64,000 nt of DNA from an uncultured Hyphomicrobium sp. (lineage in GTDB: Bacteria; Pseudomonadota; Alphaproteobacteria; Rhizobiales; Hyphomicrobiaceae): NCBI RefSeq assembly GCF_902826555.1, contig NZ_CADEFI010000008.1, positions 33,696 to 97,695 on the forward strand, written 5' to 3'. Positions 24,988 through 34,384 of the stretch are shown here, one piece after another; within the stretch, counting starts at the first letter, position 1; the number at the start of each line of letters is the position of its first letter. The position numbers and the translations under genes were made by a program. The notes beneath the pieces are model-generated. The model was not told the DNA's origin and made no database searches. It was given only the letters and a program-made list of their open reading frames with translations.

Positions 24988-25012
24988 AACCGGATTGGCC
25001 AGCCAGAGTTCC
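24988..25012 (-). promoter_or_regulatory. EcfG-like promoter at the second nepR-like gene
   Basis: GGAAC (25012-25008), 16 bases, GGTT (24991-24988) on the minus strand; one mismatch to CGTT. The predicted start falls at about 24981, next to the ATG at 24979, so the message would be leaderless or nearly so. Confidence 0.45.
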
Positions 25013-25080
25013 CCTGCCGTCCGAGCATTTTCGCAGGACTTTGTATAAGGTCCTCGCGGGGTTAAGGGGGGCATGTCCAG

Positions 25081-26595
25081 ATGAGAGACACGGCATGGCC
25101 GGCCGGGACACGGATCCGGCAGAAGATCGAAGCGGCTCTTCTGACGCCGATCCGCGCCTTCCGTCTGCGCTATCTCCCGCTCCTGATGGTCTACTTCGCC
25201 TATGGCGCCCTCGGCCTCGTCACCATCGCTGAAAGCTTCTGGATCAAGTCCGCTCTCACTCTGACACCGTCCGAGCTTGCGGCTCTCGGCGTCTGGCTGA
25301 CCTTGCCCTGGACCATCAAGATGGTGTTCGGTGAATTGGTCGATGCGGTGCCGATCCTCGGCTCCCAGCGCCGCGCCTACGTCCTGATCGGCGGCACGTT
25401 GGTCGCCCTCGGTTTGATCACGTTGGCCGGGGCAGCCGGTGGCTGGCTCACCTTCGCTCCACCGCCCGACCTCTATCGCATCGGCTCGTTCCTGAGCGTT
25501 GTCGGCGTCGTGCTGCAGGACGTAGCCGCCGATGCCATGAGCACCGAGGTCGTCGAGCGCGAGACACCGGACGGGGCTCCCCGCGCGCCGCAGGAGATCA
25601 ATCGCGACCTCGCCATGGTGCAGGTGCTGGGCCGCCTCGCCCTGTCGCTCGGCCTCGTCGTCGTGGCAGGCCTCGGCGGATGGCTCGCGAGCCTGTTCTC
25701 CTACGAAACCGTTTTTCTTTGCGCTCTCGTCATTCCGCTCATCTCCGTATCCGGCGCGCTTCTGATCGATATCGAGAGCAGCGCGTCGCGGCCGATCGAT
25801 TGGCGCATCCTCGGCGGCGGCCTGGCCTTCGGCGCCACCGTCATGGTGATGGCCGTTACCGGTGTCCCTTACGCCCAGGAGATCGTCTTCGTCGTCTCCG
25901 TGGCCGTCGTCTCGGCCATGCTCTGGCGCGTCGTCGGCGACCTCGACCGGAAAACGCAGGAGACGATCCTCTACGCCGCCATCATCATCTTCGCCTTCCG
26001 GGCCACGCCCCTCGTCGGCCAGGGCTACACCTGGTTCACCATCGACGTGCTTGGCTTCGACGAAGCCTTTCAGGGCACGCTGAACCAGATCGGTGCGCTG
26101 CTCGCGCTCACCGGCACTTGGCTGTTCTCGGACGCCATCACCGGACGGCCGATCCCCGTCGTGCTGTTCTGGCTGACCATCATCGCCACCGTGCTTTCGC
26201 TGCCGAGCTTGGCGCTCACCCTTGGCATCAGCGGCTGGACGGAGACGACGTTCGGTTTCGGCGCCCGTACCATCGCCGTGATCGACACGGCGGCGTCATC
26301 GCCATTTCTGCAGCTCAGCATGATCCCGCTTCTGACCCTCTGCGCGATCTACGCACCTGAGCAACGCCGCGCCACATGGTTCGCCCTCATGGGGTCCCTC
26401 ATGAATCTGGCTCTGGTCGCGTCGGCGCTCCAGACCAAGTACCTGAACCAGATCTTCGTCGTCGATCGCGGCGCCTACGAAAGCCTGCCCCTGCTCCTGG
26501 GTGTCGTCATGGCGCTCGGTCTTGTCGTGCCGCTCGCAGCGATCGTGCTGTTTGGCTCAAGACTCAGCGGTGCCGAGGTGGCCCGCAACAGCTAG
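25081..26595 (+). CDS. MFS-type transporter of the BT1 (folate/biopterin) group
   Basis: A 504-residue membrane protein with about 12 hydrophobic segments. The motif LPWTIKMVFGELVDAVPILG followed by SQRRAYVLIGG resembles the BT1 family's loop 2-3 signature. SFLSVVGVVLQDVAADAMSTE and QGYTWFTIDVLGFDEAFQGT also fit that group. The substrate (pteridines, folates or other) is unknown. AAGGGGGG precedes the ATG. It is transcribed divergently from the nepR-like gene with a 95-base gap. Confidence 0.75.
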   Translation: MRDTAWPAGTRIRQKIEAALLTPIRAFRLRYLPLLMVYFAYGALGLVTIAESFWIKSALTLTPSELAALGVWLTLPWTIKMVFGELVDAVPILGSQRRAYVLIGGTLVALGLITLAGAAGGWLTFAPPPDLYRIGSFLSVVGVVLQDVAADAMSTEVVERETPDGAPRAPQEINRDLAMVQVLGRLALSLGLVVVAGLGGWLASLFSYETVFLCALVIPLISVSGALLIDIESSASRPIDWRILGGGLAFGATVMVMAVTGVPYAQEIVFVVSVAVVSAMLWRVVGDLDRKTQETILYAAIIIFAFRATPLVGQGYTWFTIDVLGFDEAFQGTLNQIGALLALTGTWLFSDAITGRPIPVVLFWLTIIATVLSLPSLALTLGISGWTETTFGFGARTIAVIDTAASSPFLQLSMIPLLTLCAIYAPEQRRATWFALMGSLMNLALVASALQTKYLNQIFVVDRGAYESLPLLLGVVMALGLVVPLAAIVLFGSRLSGAEVARNS

Positions 26596-26659
26596 AGAGG
26601 CGAGCCCCCGTTTGGGCACAGGAAATACAGGAAGAAGAATTGACAGGAGCGCGTGGGGC

Positions 26660-27892
26660 TCAGCGGCTGAAGTTGGAAGCCCCGCTCCACTGCTCCTCGC
26701 GTGAGCCCTCTTCGGCCAGATAGTAGCGGTTCACCCAGCCCGTGATTCCGCCATACCGGATCGGACACCAGGCCTCGCGGCACTGCCCTGTGATCTCAAC
26801 CCGCCGTCCGGTCGGCGGAATGGACGCGATCGACACGTGCTCCTCGGAGGGCCCGCGCCGCACGTTGAGGACGTCGTACCCGGCCACGCCCGTGACCCGG
26901 TAAAGCGCCACCGACCGGCTCGACGACGTTGCGGCCGCGTCCCGGGCCTGAGCCTTCCCGACACGCTTTTGAGGCACGCGCCTGGCGGCACCGCCGGCAT
27001 CCAGCGAGGCCTGGCGCTGAACGGCCGGCTTCTTGGTCTCGGGACCCGAAGCGACGGAATACGCAGGGGGCTTGGCTGCTGGCAGCATGGCCTTCGGTTC
27101 GTCTGACGACGCCGGAACGACGGGAGCAGCCGAAGCGGCCTCCTTTGGCTCGGTTACATGCGTCGCCGCCAGCGATGTACCGACATTGGAAAACGTTGAG
27201 GAATCCATGAGGCCGGCGCTGCCGAAACGCATCGCGGGCCGTTCGTCACCATCTGGTTCGGGTTGTTTGGTTTCGGCCGACGCAACGGCTGCGGGAGCTG
27301 CGGGCGCGGTGTCCGCTTTGGGAGCTTGTGCCGCGGCCACTGGCCCGTCCGCAACCTCGCGAGGTGGCCCCGCAAGACGCGTAGCGCGCTTCTCTTGGGT
27401 GGTCGACGCGATGGTCACCGGAGATGGCGTCTCTTGCGTCGATGGCTTGGCCTGCGGTGTCGGATCCGCCTTTGCGACAACGGTCGCCGCCGGCGTCTCC
27501 TTCGGCGCGGCAGCCGCGATCAGCGTGCCCGTCCCCTTCTCACCGTCATCGATCTTGTGCCAGTAGACGCGCGTGCCTTCCAGGCTGATCGTCAGACAAC
27601 GCACGCCGGCATCGAACCAACGGAACCACTTGGTGCAGAGCTTTTCGCCGTCCACCCACCAGCGCCCGCGATCTTTCGCCGAGCCGAGCACCGGGGCCAG
27701 CACGCCAGCCTCTGCCGAGACGAGCCCGTCGCGTCCAAATCTCATGGGAACGGTGGTTCCGAGGGGCGTATCGATCTCGACGGTGGCGCCGGAGACGGTC
27801 TGCTTCAGCTCATCGTTCGCGAGCTGCACCGGATCCGCGAACGCGCCCGTTGCCGCTGACAAAAAACCAATGACGATGAACGGTCTCAGCAA
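26660..27892 (-). CDS. exported protein with C-terminal bacterial SH3 domain
   Basis: About 410 residues from a TTG at 27892. A signal peptide (to about residue 19) is followed by a 110-residue domain rich in aromatic and Cys positions (GRWWVDGEKLCTKWFRWFDA), like small periplasmic domains of unknown function in Hyphomicrobiales. A long Ala/Pro/Lys-rich linker (about 130-320) leads to an SH3b domain: VLNVRRGPSEEHVSIASIPP, then WCPIRYGGITGWVNRYYLAE. SH3b domains often bind peptidoglycan. Function is otherwise unknown. It converges on the transporter gene. Confidence 0.75.
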   Translation of the reverse strand: MLRPFIVIGFLSAATGAFADPVQLANDELKQTVSGATVEIDTPLGTTVPMRFGRDGLVSAEAGVLAPVLGSAKDRGRWWVDGEKLCTKWFRWFDAGVRCLTISLEGTRVYWHKIDDGEKGTGTLIAAAAPKETPAATVVAKADPTPQAKPSTQETPSPVTIASTTQEKRATRLAGPPREVADGPVAAAQAPKADTAPAAPAAVASAETKQPEPDGDERPAMRFGSAGLMDSSTFSNVGTSLAATHVTEPKEAASAAPVVPASSDEPKAMLPAAKPPAYSVASGPETKKPAVQRQASLDAGGAARRVPQKRVGKAQARDAAATSSSRSVALYRVTGVAGYDVLNVRRGPSEEHVSIASIPPTGRRVEITGQCREAWCPIRYGGITGWVNRYYLAEEGSREEQWSGASNFSR

Positions 27893-28156
27893 AGAACCGA
27901 TCCCAACGCTAGTCTACCCGCCCGGTTGAACCCCTTTCCTCCACCATGAGTGTGGCAGGAACAAGGGTCGCGCCCGACCTTCGGCACCAAAAAACCTCGG
28001 CACGACAGAAATCTAGCGTGCCCGGCCCACCTCAAGCGGAAGCTTCGGCGGGCGAGCCTAATCATTAGACTGCGAGGCGTTACCGGAAGGTTAAGGAGTC
28101 CTTAGCGCAAAGCTCGAGACATGGACGCAGCGGCGGCTTGCGTGCGAACTGTGCCG

Positions 28157-29443
28157 TCAAACCTGCTCCGACACCAGCGACGAGCCCATCATGCGGCCGA
28201 GCGCGTCAAATGCACCGTCCAGATCCGCAAGCGTCAGCACGATGGCGCGCGCGGCCTGATACTCGGCACGAACCGTCGGATCCGTGAACGACGAATGCCC
28301 CGAGAGCATACGCAGGAGCCCGGTAAGATCCGACGCCAGCGTTTGCACGAGGCGTGCGGCAGCCGTGGTCTGCCTCGGCCACCGGACCGGCGCCGCGAGT
28401 GCACGCGAGGCCGTGGCCGAAATGGTGTCGTCGCCACGCACGACTCCCGGCCGCAGCTTCTCCGCATAGACCGCATAGGCGGCCAGCAGTGCCTCGATCG
28501 CCTCGGGAACGGTCGTCTGCTCCTGCTGCAGCAGCTCCAGCAGGCGCCGCGTGTGCGCCTCCCATCGCAACAGCAGCTCCACCGCCTCGGGCCGCACCTC
28601 ATCGACAGCGAACTGATGGAACGTCAGCCGGGCCAGGCGGCGCACGATCTTTTCGGCCTTCTGCGATCGGCGGTCCATGATGTCGGACGCCAGGCGGCTT
28701 ACGGCCGCGCGAAGATCGTCGGCACCGCTCCAGCCTGGATCCGACGGAGCGTCCTGATCGCTGGCACTTTCCCCATCGACGAGCACCACGTCGCGAAATT
28801 GCCCTGCGGTCAGGCTCTTGAGCCGCTGCGTCACGAAGGAAATGTCGTCCTCGGTGTCGAGCCCGTCCTTGTGGGTCGCAACAAGAAGGGCATTGCGGCT
28901 GCACCGCGCCGGGAGAGCGGCCCATACCGCCCGTTCGCTTTCCGTCCAAGCCCGCGTTGAGACCGTGCACCAGATAACGATATCGGCGTCGTCGACGAAC
29001 ATGGCGGGGGAGACCGACGGCGGCGTATCGAGAACCTGAAACCCGCGCAGCCAGGCGATCGGAAGGAACACCTGCAACGCGCGGTAGGAGAGGTCTGTCA
29101 AGGCGTCGTCGTCATCGTCGCCGTCGATCCTGATCCGTGTTCCTTCATAGTTTATGCCGTAAACCGCTGCCTGCTCGGCGTGCGCGATCATCACCGGAAC
29201 ATGCGTATTGGACACCACGCTTGTGGGAAGCAGCCCTTGCCCGATCAGGAGATCGGCGACGGACGTCTTGCCGGAGTTGTTTTCTCCGAGAATGACGACC
29301 CGGAGCGGCTTGCGCAGCGCCTCCTCGAGGCGCCCGAGCCCGGAGATGCAGACGGCGAGCGCCGCGTCGTTGATGTTCGTGGCGACAAGGCGCTCCCGGG
29401 CTGCCTTCAATCGCTCGGCGAACTCTACCGATTCCCTACTCAT
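28157..29443 (-). CDS. dynamin-like GTPase, short partner
   Basis: A 428-residue GTPase. The P-loop is ILGENNSGKTS (residues 51-61), with switch region SVVSNTHVPVM, G3 motif QVLDTPPSVSP and G4-like ATHKD. A helical C-terminal half follows, with no obvious membrane segment. Asn-Asn in the P-loop and DTPP instead of DTPG are unusual, so GTP turnover may be altered. Its ATG overlaps the stop of the upstream, larger dynamin-like gene by four bases, which argues for equal synthesis and a heteromeric complex. Confidence 0.82.
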   Translation of the reverse strand: MSRESVEFAERLKAARERLVATNINDAALAVCISGLGRLEEALRKPLRVVILGENNSGKTSVADLLIGQGLLPTSVVSNTHVPVMIAHAEQAAVYGINYEGTRIRIDGDDDDDALTDLSYRALQVFLPIAWLRGFQVLDTPPSVSPAMFVDDADIVIWCTVSTRAWTESERAVWAALPARCSRNALLVATHKDGLDTEDDISFVTQRLKSLTAGQFRDVVLVDGESASDQDAPSDPGWSGADDLRAAVSRLASDIMDRRSQKAEKIVRRLARLTFHQFAVDEVRPEAVELLLRWEAHTRRLLELLQQEQTTVPEAIEALLAAYAVYAEKLRPGVVRGDDTISATASRALAAPVRWPRQTTAAARLVQTLASDLTGLLRMLSGHSSFTDPTVRAEYQAARAIVLTLADLDGAFDALGRMMGSSLVSEQV

Positions 29444-31656
29444 GGCACTTGAACGCTTTCGGTTTTCAGAACCGTGTCGATGTACTGGGCCAGATTTTCG
29501 AGATGTTGGGTCAGAGTTTCGTTATCTTTGAGGCGCTGTGCCTGGGTCCGGAGCCGATCCTCCCGATCCTGCACCGCTTTCTTGGCCTCCGGACGCTGCG
29601 ACTGGTCGTAGTCCGCCATCAGGAGCTCGAGCCGCCGCTTCAACGCGTGCTGAATGTTGCGGCAAGCGCCGAACGACCACCGAATGGTCGTCGTGCTGAA
29701 ATGATGGAACTCGTTGCCGGCCAGTTGCACGAGCTCGTCGGCGATGGGAGCGAACTCCGCCAGGATCAGTGCCTCGATCTTCGCCCCTGAGACGTCTGCC
29801 GACGGCTGCCGGCTCCAGAACGCCTTCCACCACTTGCTGGTCTTGAGGTCGAGCACCAGCATACGGCTCAACGGCGCGATGGTCGGCGTGGGAATGGCCA
29901 GTGTCTCGCCATGGGGATCGACCAGATCGGGCTCTGGCACCAGCGAGTTCATGAGCTTGTGCAGTTCGGGAATGACGCGCGCATGGAACGAAGTCAGCCG
30001 ATGCGCCGCCTTCTCGAACCCCGACCGGAACTCGTTCGCCAGCGCGCGCCGAAGCTCGACCCCTTCGTGTGTCCAGACCCGCGGCGGACGCCCGCGCGAG
30101 AGCGTATCGATCAGAACGTCGCGCTCCCGTTTGGCATGCGTCTCGATCGTTGCCTGCAGAACCGCGCGCAGCCGCTCCTTCTCCTCCTGGATGATCCGTG
30201 CGAGCTGTGCCTCGATGCCCGCGGCGGAGGCTTCGATGTTGGTCGCCACTCCTGCAAGCAGCTCGCGCTCCTGCGCGTAGATGGCGAGCTTCTCGTGCGT
30301 CAGCGGCTCGGCTTCGCGCTTGCCGCCCCCAGAGGCGAGCAGGATCTGCAGTTCGCTTCGCGCGCCGCTCTCGCACGCACGCGCCATCTCGGCGAACGAG
30401 CGCGTGATCTGGCGCAGGATGTAAGTCGGATGCGACATGCCCATCAGCGTATCGACGGCCTGATTGACCGCCGGTAATCCCGACATGGCGAACAGCGACT
30501 GGCGGATGCGCTCGCGGGCATCCGCCGACGCGAGCCCGGCGGCACCGAGCTCGTTGGGCTGCAGGAGACCCGCCCGCAACAGGTATCCCGACGACTTGCG
30601 CCTCAGGATGCGGGCCGCCGCCTGCTCGTCGAACGTCACCGCCTGATTGGCCCACCAGGCGCTGCCGTAGACAACGGGAATGTTGGAGCCCGGGAACTCG
30701 AGCGCGAGCTTGTCGCGCACGTAGGAGACGACCTGCGGCAGCTCGGTATCGAGATCCGCGAGGTCATCGATACGGTTGATGAGAACCACGATGCGGTCCT
30801 TGTTGAGACCGCGCATGATGCGGAGCAGCGCTACATCGTTGTCGGAGAGCGGCTGCCGGGCCGTCAGCACGACGATATAGACGTCGGCGGAGCCCAGACT
30901 GCGCCGGGTTATCTCGTCACGAATGAGGAACGGATCGTTTGTGCCCGGCGTGTCGATGATCGTGCACGGGAAATCGAACGGGCCCTGCTGGCAGTAGATG
31001 TCCGCCGATTTCGTGATGTCGGAATATTTGCCGATCGCCGGCGAGCCCGCGAAATCACCGGAGCAGACATAGTGCTCGAGCGTTCCCGGCTCGAGATTGA
31101 CGAAGAAATGCGCTTGTCCGAGCAACTGCTCGAACTCGTTGCCGAGCCGTTGCTTGGCGCGCGTTCTCAACATCTCCGCATGCTGCTGCAAAAGTTCGGG
31201 CTCGAAATCGGGCACCAGCCGTTCGGTAAGCTCGCGGATCTTGCCGCTGCCTTCCGCCAGTTGATCCCATTCCATCCTTTGCAGGAACGTGAACACGGCG
31301 GCGTATCCGCCCGGCGAGGGTTGGCCGAAATGCAGGTTGGTGATCGCCGTCGTCCACGGCGTGACGCTGGTCGGCAGGAATCGCGGATTGCGCACGAGCG
31401 CGTTGATGAACGAGCTTTTTCCGGATTTGATCTGGCCGACGACGGCAATCCGGCACTCGAGCTGTCGCAGATTATGGAGAGCGTCCGCGATCAGAGGGCG
31501 CGATGACGGCTCGACGAGCCCCGCAAGCACGTCGCCGCAGCTCAAGAGCTGCTGGCGCAGGCCCTCCAACCGGGCGCCGATGCGCCCCGCATAAACATCC
31601 TCTCCGGATCGAGCAGCGCGCAACCCAAAAGCCTCCCCGGCAATCGCGGCGTTCAA
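29440..31656 (-). CDS. bacterial dynamin-like GTPase, long partner
   Basis: A 738-residue protein with a classical dynamin-family G domain: AVVGQIKSGKSS (71-82), Thr in LPTSVTPWTTA, IIDTPGTNDPF and VVLINRIDDL. Long helical middle and C-terminal regions contain heptad-like stretches, as expected for a stalk (about 450-738). Members remodel or fuse membranes. The start is a TTG without a good ribosome site; a GTG near 31533 is possible. It forms a translationally coupled pair with the short GTPase, and a membrane-anchored Sel1-type gene lies just upstream. Confidence 0.85.
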   Translation of the reverse strand: MNAAIAGEAFGLRAARSGEDVYAGRIGARLEGLRQQLLSCGDVLAGLVEPSSRPLIADALHNLRQLECRIAVVGQIKSGKSSFINALVRNPRFLPTSVTPWTTAITNLHFGQPSPGGYAAVFTFLQRMEWDQLAEGSGKIRELTERLVPDFEPELLQQHAEMLRTRAKQRLGNEFEQLLGQAHFFVNLEPGTLEHYVCSGDFAGSPAIGKYSDITKSADIYCQQGPFDFPCTIIDTPGTNDPFLIRDEITRRSLGSADVYIVVLTARQPLSDNDVALLRIMRGLNKDRIVVLINRIDDLADLDTELPQVVSYVRDKLALEFPGSNIPVVYGSAWWANQAVTFDEQAAARILRRKSSGYLLRAGLLQPNELGAAGLASADARERIRQSLFAMSGLPAVNQAVDTLMGMSHPTYILRQITRSFAEMARACESGARSELQILLASGGGKREAEPLTHEKLAIYAQERELLAGVATNIEASAAGIEAQLARIIQEEKERLRAVLQATIETHAKRERDVLIDTLSRGRPPRVWTHEGVELRRALANEFRSGFEKAAHRLTSFHARVIPELHKLMNSLVPEPDLVDPHGETLAIPTPTIAPLSRMLVLDLKTSKWWKAFWSRQPSADVSGAKIEALILAEFAPIADELVQLAGNEFHHFSTTTIRWSFGACRNIQHALKRRLELLMADYDQSQRPEAKKAVQDREDRLRTQAQRLKDNETLTQHLENLAQYIDTVLKTESVQVP

Positions 31657-31739
31657 CGACCACAGTGCAAAATCACGAAAGACGTGGCCGAAACGTGTCC
31701 AATCGTGCCGGGCGTGTTCACCAGTGACTTATAGCAGCG

Positions 31740-32417
31740 CTATCTGGCACTTGGATCCGCGATGTAGCCGGCGGCCTCCTGCGTGCCGAGGGCCAGCGCG
31801 CGTTCGTACCAGGCTTTCGCTAGGGCAGGGTTAGTCTGGCTATCGGCATAACGCAACGTCCCAGTCTGAGCCGGGTCGTAGCTGCGCGCGAGCTTCAGCG
31901 CAGCGACCCCCGAGCCAAGCTCGGCCGCCTGTTGCAGAAGAATGCGTGCCGTGACGACGTCGCCGCCCTGAAGAAGCTGTTCGGCCCGCCGCACCAGCCC
32001 GTCGGCCGTGTCCGACTGTCTCTGTTGCCCTGCCCCGCCCGGTTCGGGCGCTTTGAAATCGAGTTTGCTCGGAACTGCGGACGAGGGCAGAGGTCCGCGC
32101 CCCTGCTCGACGTTGGACGCCTGCCAGGACATGATCAGATAGACTGTCGCCGTGGAAATCGCCGCGGCCATTGCGGCCGCGATGAGGACCGCAGAGCTCG
32201 AGTTCTTCTTTTCCGCGACCGGGAGCGGTATGGAAGCGCCGTCCTCCTCCTCGGAGACCGGGGCGCCGCGCAGAGCACCTACATAGCCACGCTGCTCGGC
32301 TTCTTCCTCTTGCGCGCTCTTAGCGACGCTCTTGCTTCCATCGAGACCGTCGAGACGCCGAAGCAGCCTCTTGAGCTCGTCCATCTTGGGTTCGACGCTG
32401 TGTGCCATCGCTGCCAT
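31740..32417 (-). CDS. membrane-anchored protein with Sel1/TPR-like repeats
   Basis: Encodes 225 residues. A cytosolic N-terminus (about 1-75) with charged helices precedes one membrane segment (SSAVLIAAAMAAAISTATVY, about 75-96). The outer part contains helix pairs like Sel1 repeats (AEQLLQGGDVVTARILLQQA, LGSGVAALKLARSYDPAQ, ALAKAWYERALALGTQEAAG). It lies 83 bases upstream of the dynamin pair on the same strand, so it may anchor or recruit that complex. No known function. Confidence 0.7.
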   Translation of the reverse strand: MAAMAHSVEPKMDELKRLLRRLDGLDGSKSVAKSAQEEEAEQRGYVGALRGAPVSEEEDGASIPLPVAEKKNSSSAVLIAAAMAAAISTATVYLIMSWQASNVEQGRGPLPSSAVPSKLDFKAPEPGGAGQQRQSDTADGLVRRAEQLLQGGDVVTARILLQQAAELGSGVAALKLARSYDPAQTGTLRYADSQTNPALAKAWYERALALGTQEAAGYIADPSAR

Positions 32418-32760
32418 CCATACAGGTGCTCACACGCACTTGCTTTTGCTTGCACACTAATTCGGCCACCTTGCCGGGAGACCAAATTATCCCGCGTAAG
32501 ATTAACTCAATACAGCGAGACCTCGTAGGTCTCTACTGCACTTGGACCAGAATGTCGCATGGTAGTCTTTTGAGCAGGACGCCTAAAGCTGCGGCAAGCA
32601 CCACCACGCGCGCCTGACGAAACCGAGGATCGTTAACAAACAAATCAACCATGTCCGCCATACCCTGAGATCCGGCACATGGCTTGCTGTGAGCCAGCTC
32701 TGTATAGGAATGCGACACGGGCCACACCGCCCGGAGTTCTCGAATTGGGAGCCACACGCC
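32418..32760. other. intergenic region between the Sel1-type gene and the ammonium transporter
   Basis: 343 bases between divergent genes. It holds the sigma-54-type promoter at 32673-32688 for the ammonium transporter and must hold a minus-strand promoter for the Sel1-dynamin genes, which I could not identify. No small gene is convincing here. Confidence 0.5.
32673..32688 (+). promoter_or_regulatory. sigma-54 (RpoN)-type promoter of the ammonium transporter
   Basis: CGGCAC-N5-TTGCT, with GG at 32674-32675 and GC at 32686-32687 exactly ten bases apart, matches the TGGCAC-N5-TTGC(A/T) consensus with one mismatch. The expected start near 32698 leaves a 63-base leader. NtrC-type control by nitrogen status is the usual case for amt genes. 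Confidence 0.65.
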
Positions 32761-34206
32761 ATGACGAAGCCGAGAGCCGCTGGGCTTGCCGCGTTGCTTG
32801 CGACGGCGACATGGACGGCCCCGGCAATGGCGGCCGCGGATAAGGGCGACGCCGCCTTTCTCATGATCTCGACCGTCCTTGTGCTCCTCATGACTGTACC
32901 GGGCCTGGCGCTCTTCTACTGCGGCCTCGTACGCACCAAGAATGTCCTCGCGACTTTGATGCAGGTCTATGCCACCGTGTGCCTGGTCTGCGTTTTGTGG
33001 ATGCTTTACGGCTACAGCCTTGCGTTTACGGACGACCCGCGGTCGGCCCCGTTCGTCGGCGGCCTGTCCAAGGCATTCCTCTCCGGCATCACCGTGGACT
33101 CGCTCGCCGCGACATTCTCCCATGGCGTCCACGTGCCCGAGTACGCTTACGTCTGGTTCCAGATGACGTTCGCCGCCATCACGCCCGCGCTGATCGTCGG
33201 CGCGTTCGCCGAGCGCATGCGCTTCTCCGCGATGCTGCTGTTCATGGCCCTGTGGCTGACCATCGTCTATTGCCCGATCGCGCATATGGTCTGGTACTGG
33301 CCCGGCCCGGACGCCTTGAGCGATGCTGCACGCGCCGCCGCGACCGCGGTCGGTGAAGCCAAGGTTGCCGCCGACGCGCACCTGCGCGGCTTGCTGGCGA
33401 ACTCCGGCCTTGCCTTCCAATGGGGCGCCATCGATTTCGCCGGCGGAACCGTCGTCCATACCAACGCCGGCATCGCCGGCCTTGCCGCCGCACTGATGCT
33501 CGGCCCGCGCTCGGGTTATGGCCGCGAGCCCATGCCTCCGCATTCGCTGACGCTCAGCATGGTTGGCGCTGCCCTCCTCTGGGTCGGCTGGTTCGGGTTC
33601 AATTGCGGCTCGAACCTCGAGGCGAACGGCGTCGCTGCGTTGGCCATGGGAAATACGTTCGGCGCGACGGCCGCCTCCGCCCTGACCTGGGTCTTCGTTG
33701 AATGGGCCATCAAGGGCAAGCCGACCACGCTCGGCCTGATCACGGGCATGGTCATCGGTCTTGTCGCCGTCACGCCGGCTGCGGGCTTCGCCGGCCCGAT
33801 CGGCGCCATCGCGCTTGGCATCGCAAGCGGCATCGTCGGCTACGGCGCCTGCACATGGATGAAGAGTCGCCTCGGCTACGACGACAGCCTCGACGTTTTC
33901 GGCGTCCACTGCATCGGAGGCATCTTGGGCGCCCTGGCGACCGGAATCCTCGTCGATCCGCGCTTCGGCGGAACGGGTGTCGCCGACTACATCGCTCAAC
34001 CGGGGCAGATTACCATCGGCTATGACATGGCCACCCAGATGGCCGCCCAGGTGAAGGCTGTGACACTGACCCTCGCCTGGTCCGGTGTGCTGTCGGTCGT
34101 GCTCTTCAAGTTCGTCGATCTCGTCATCGGTCTGCGCCCGCCCAAGGACAAGGAGCGCGCCGGCCTCGACATCACCGACCACGGCGAGCGCGGCTACCAC
34201 TTCTAG
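32761..34206 (+). CDS. amtB: ammonium transporter, Amt/Mep/Rh family
   Basis: Encodes 481 residues. A cleavable signal peptide (ends near APAMAAADKG) is followed by 11 membrane segments. Family blocks are VPGLALFYCGLVRTKN, the pore region MVWYWPGP and FAGGTVVHTNAGIAGLAAAL, and LGWFGFNCGS-like VGWFGFNCGSNLEANG, then FGVHCIGGILGALATGI with the second pore His. It takes up ammonium. No glnK lies next to it, which is unusual in proteobacteria. GGGAG precedes the ATG, and a sigma-54-type promoter lies upstream. Confidence 0.95.
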   Translation: MTKPRAAGLAALLATATWTAPAMAAADKGDAAFLMISTVLVLLMTVPGLALFYCGLVRTKNVLATLMQVYATVCLVCVLWMLYGYSLAFTDDPRSAPFVGGLSKAFLSGITVDSLAATFSHGVHVPEYAYVWFQMTFAAITPALIVGAFAERMRFSAMLLFMALWLTIVYCPIAHMVWYWPGPDALSDAARAAATAVGEAKVAADAHLRGLLANSGLAFQWGAIDFAGGTVVHTNAGIAGLAAALMLGPRSGYGREPMPPHSLTLSMVGAALLWVGWFGFNCGSNLEANGVAALAMGNTFGATAASALTWVFVEWAIKGKPTTLGLITGMVIGLVAVTPAAGFAGPIGAIALGIASGIVGYGACTWMKSRLGYDDSLDVFGVHCIGGILGALATGILVDPRFGGTGVADYIAQPGQITIGYDMATQMAAQVKAVTLTLAWSGVLSVVLFKFVDLVIGLRPPKDKERAGLDITDHGERGYHF

Positions 34207-34384
34207 CGGTCGCACGAGGCGCCGCTCCCTCGGCCATCCGGCAGTCCCCGCGTCATCCCGAGGTAACACTCGTGGAGACATCACCCCGTGGGCCCAAACG
34301 GAGCCTGCGCGATCATCCGTCCCGTGCTAATTTGCAGTCTTATTGCTAGCCGCCGTGTTGGGATTGTCGCGTTGTGGGGGTCTC

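Noticed and set aside
27957-27983. GGAAC in the gap before the dynamin genes
   Set aside because: No CGTT or GTT follows at 16-18 bases.
28092-28104. Palindrome TAAGGA-G-TCCTTA after the short dynamin gene
   Set aside because: The stem is too short and AT-rich and has no T-run, so it cannot be called a terminator with confidence.
32533-34284. Long minus-strand ORF opposite the ammonium transporter
   Set aside because: It is an antisense shadow of amtB and would cover the sigma-54-type promoter.
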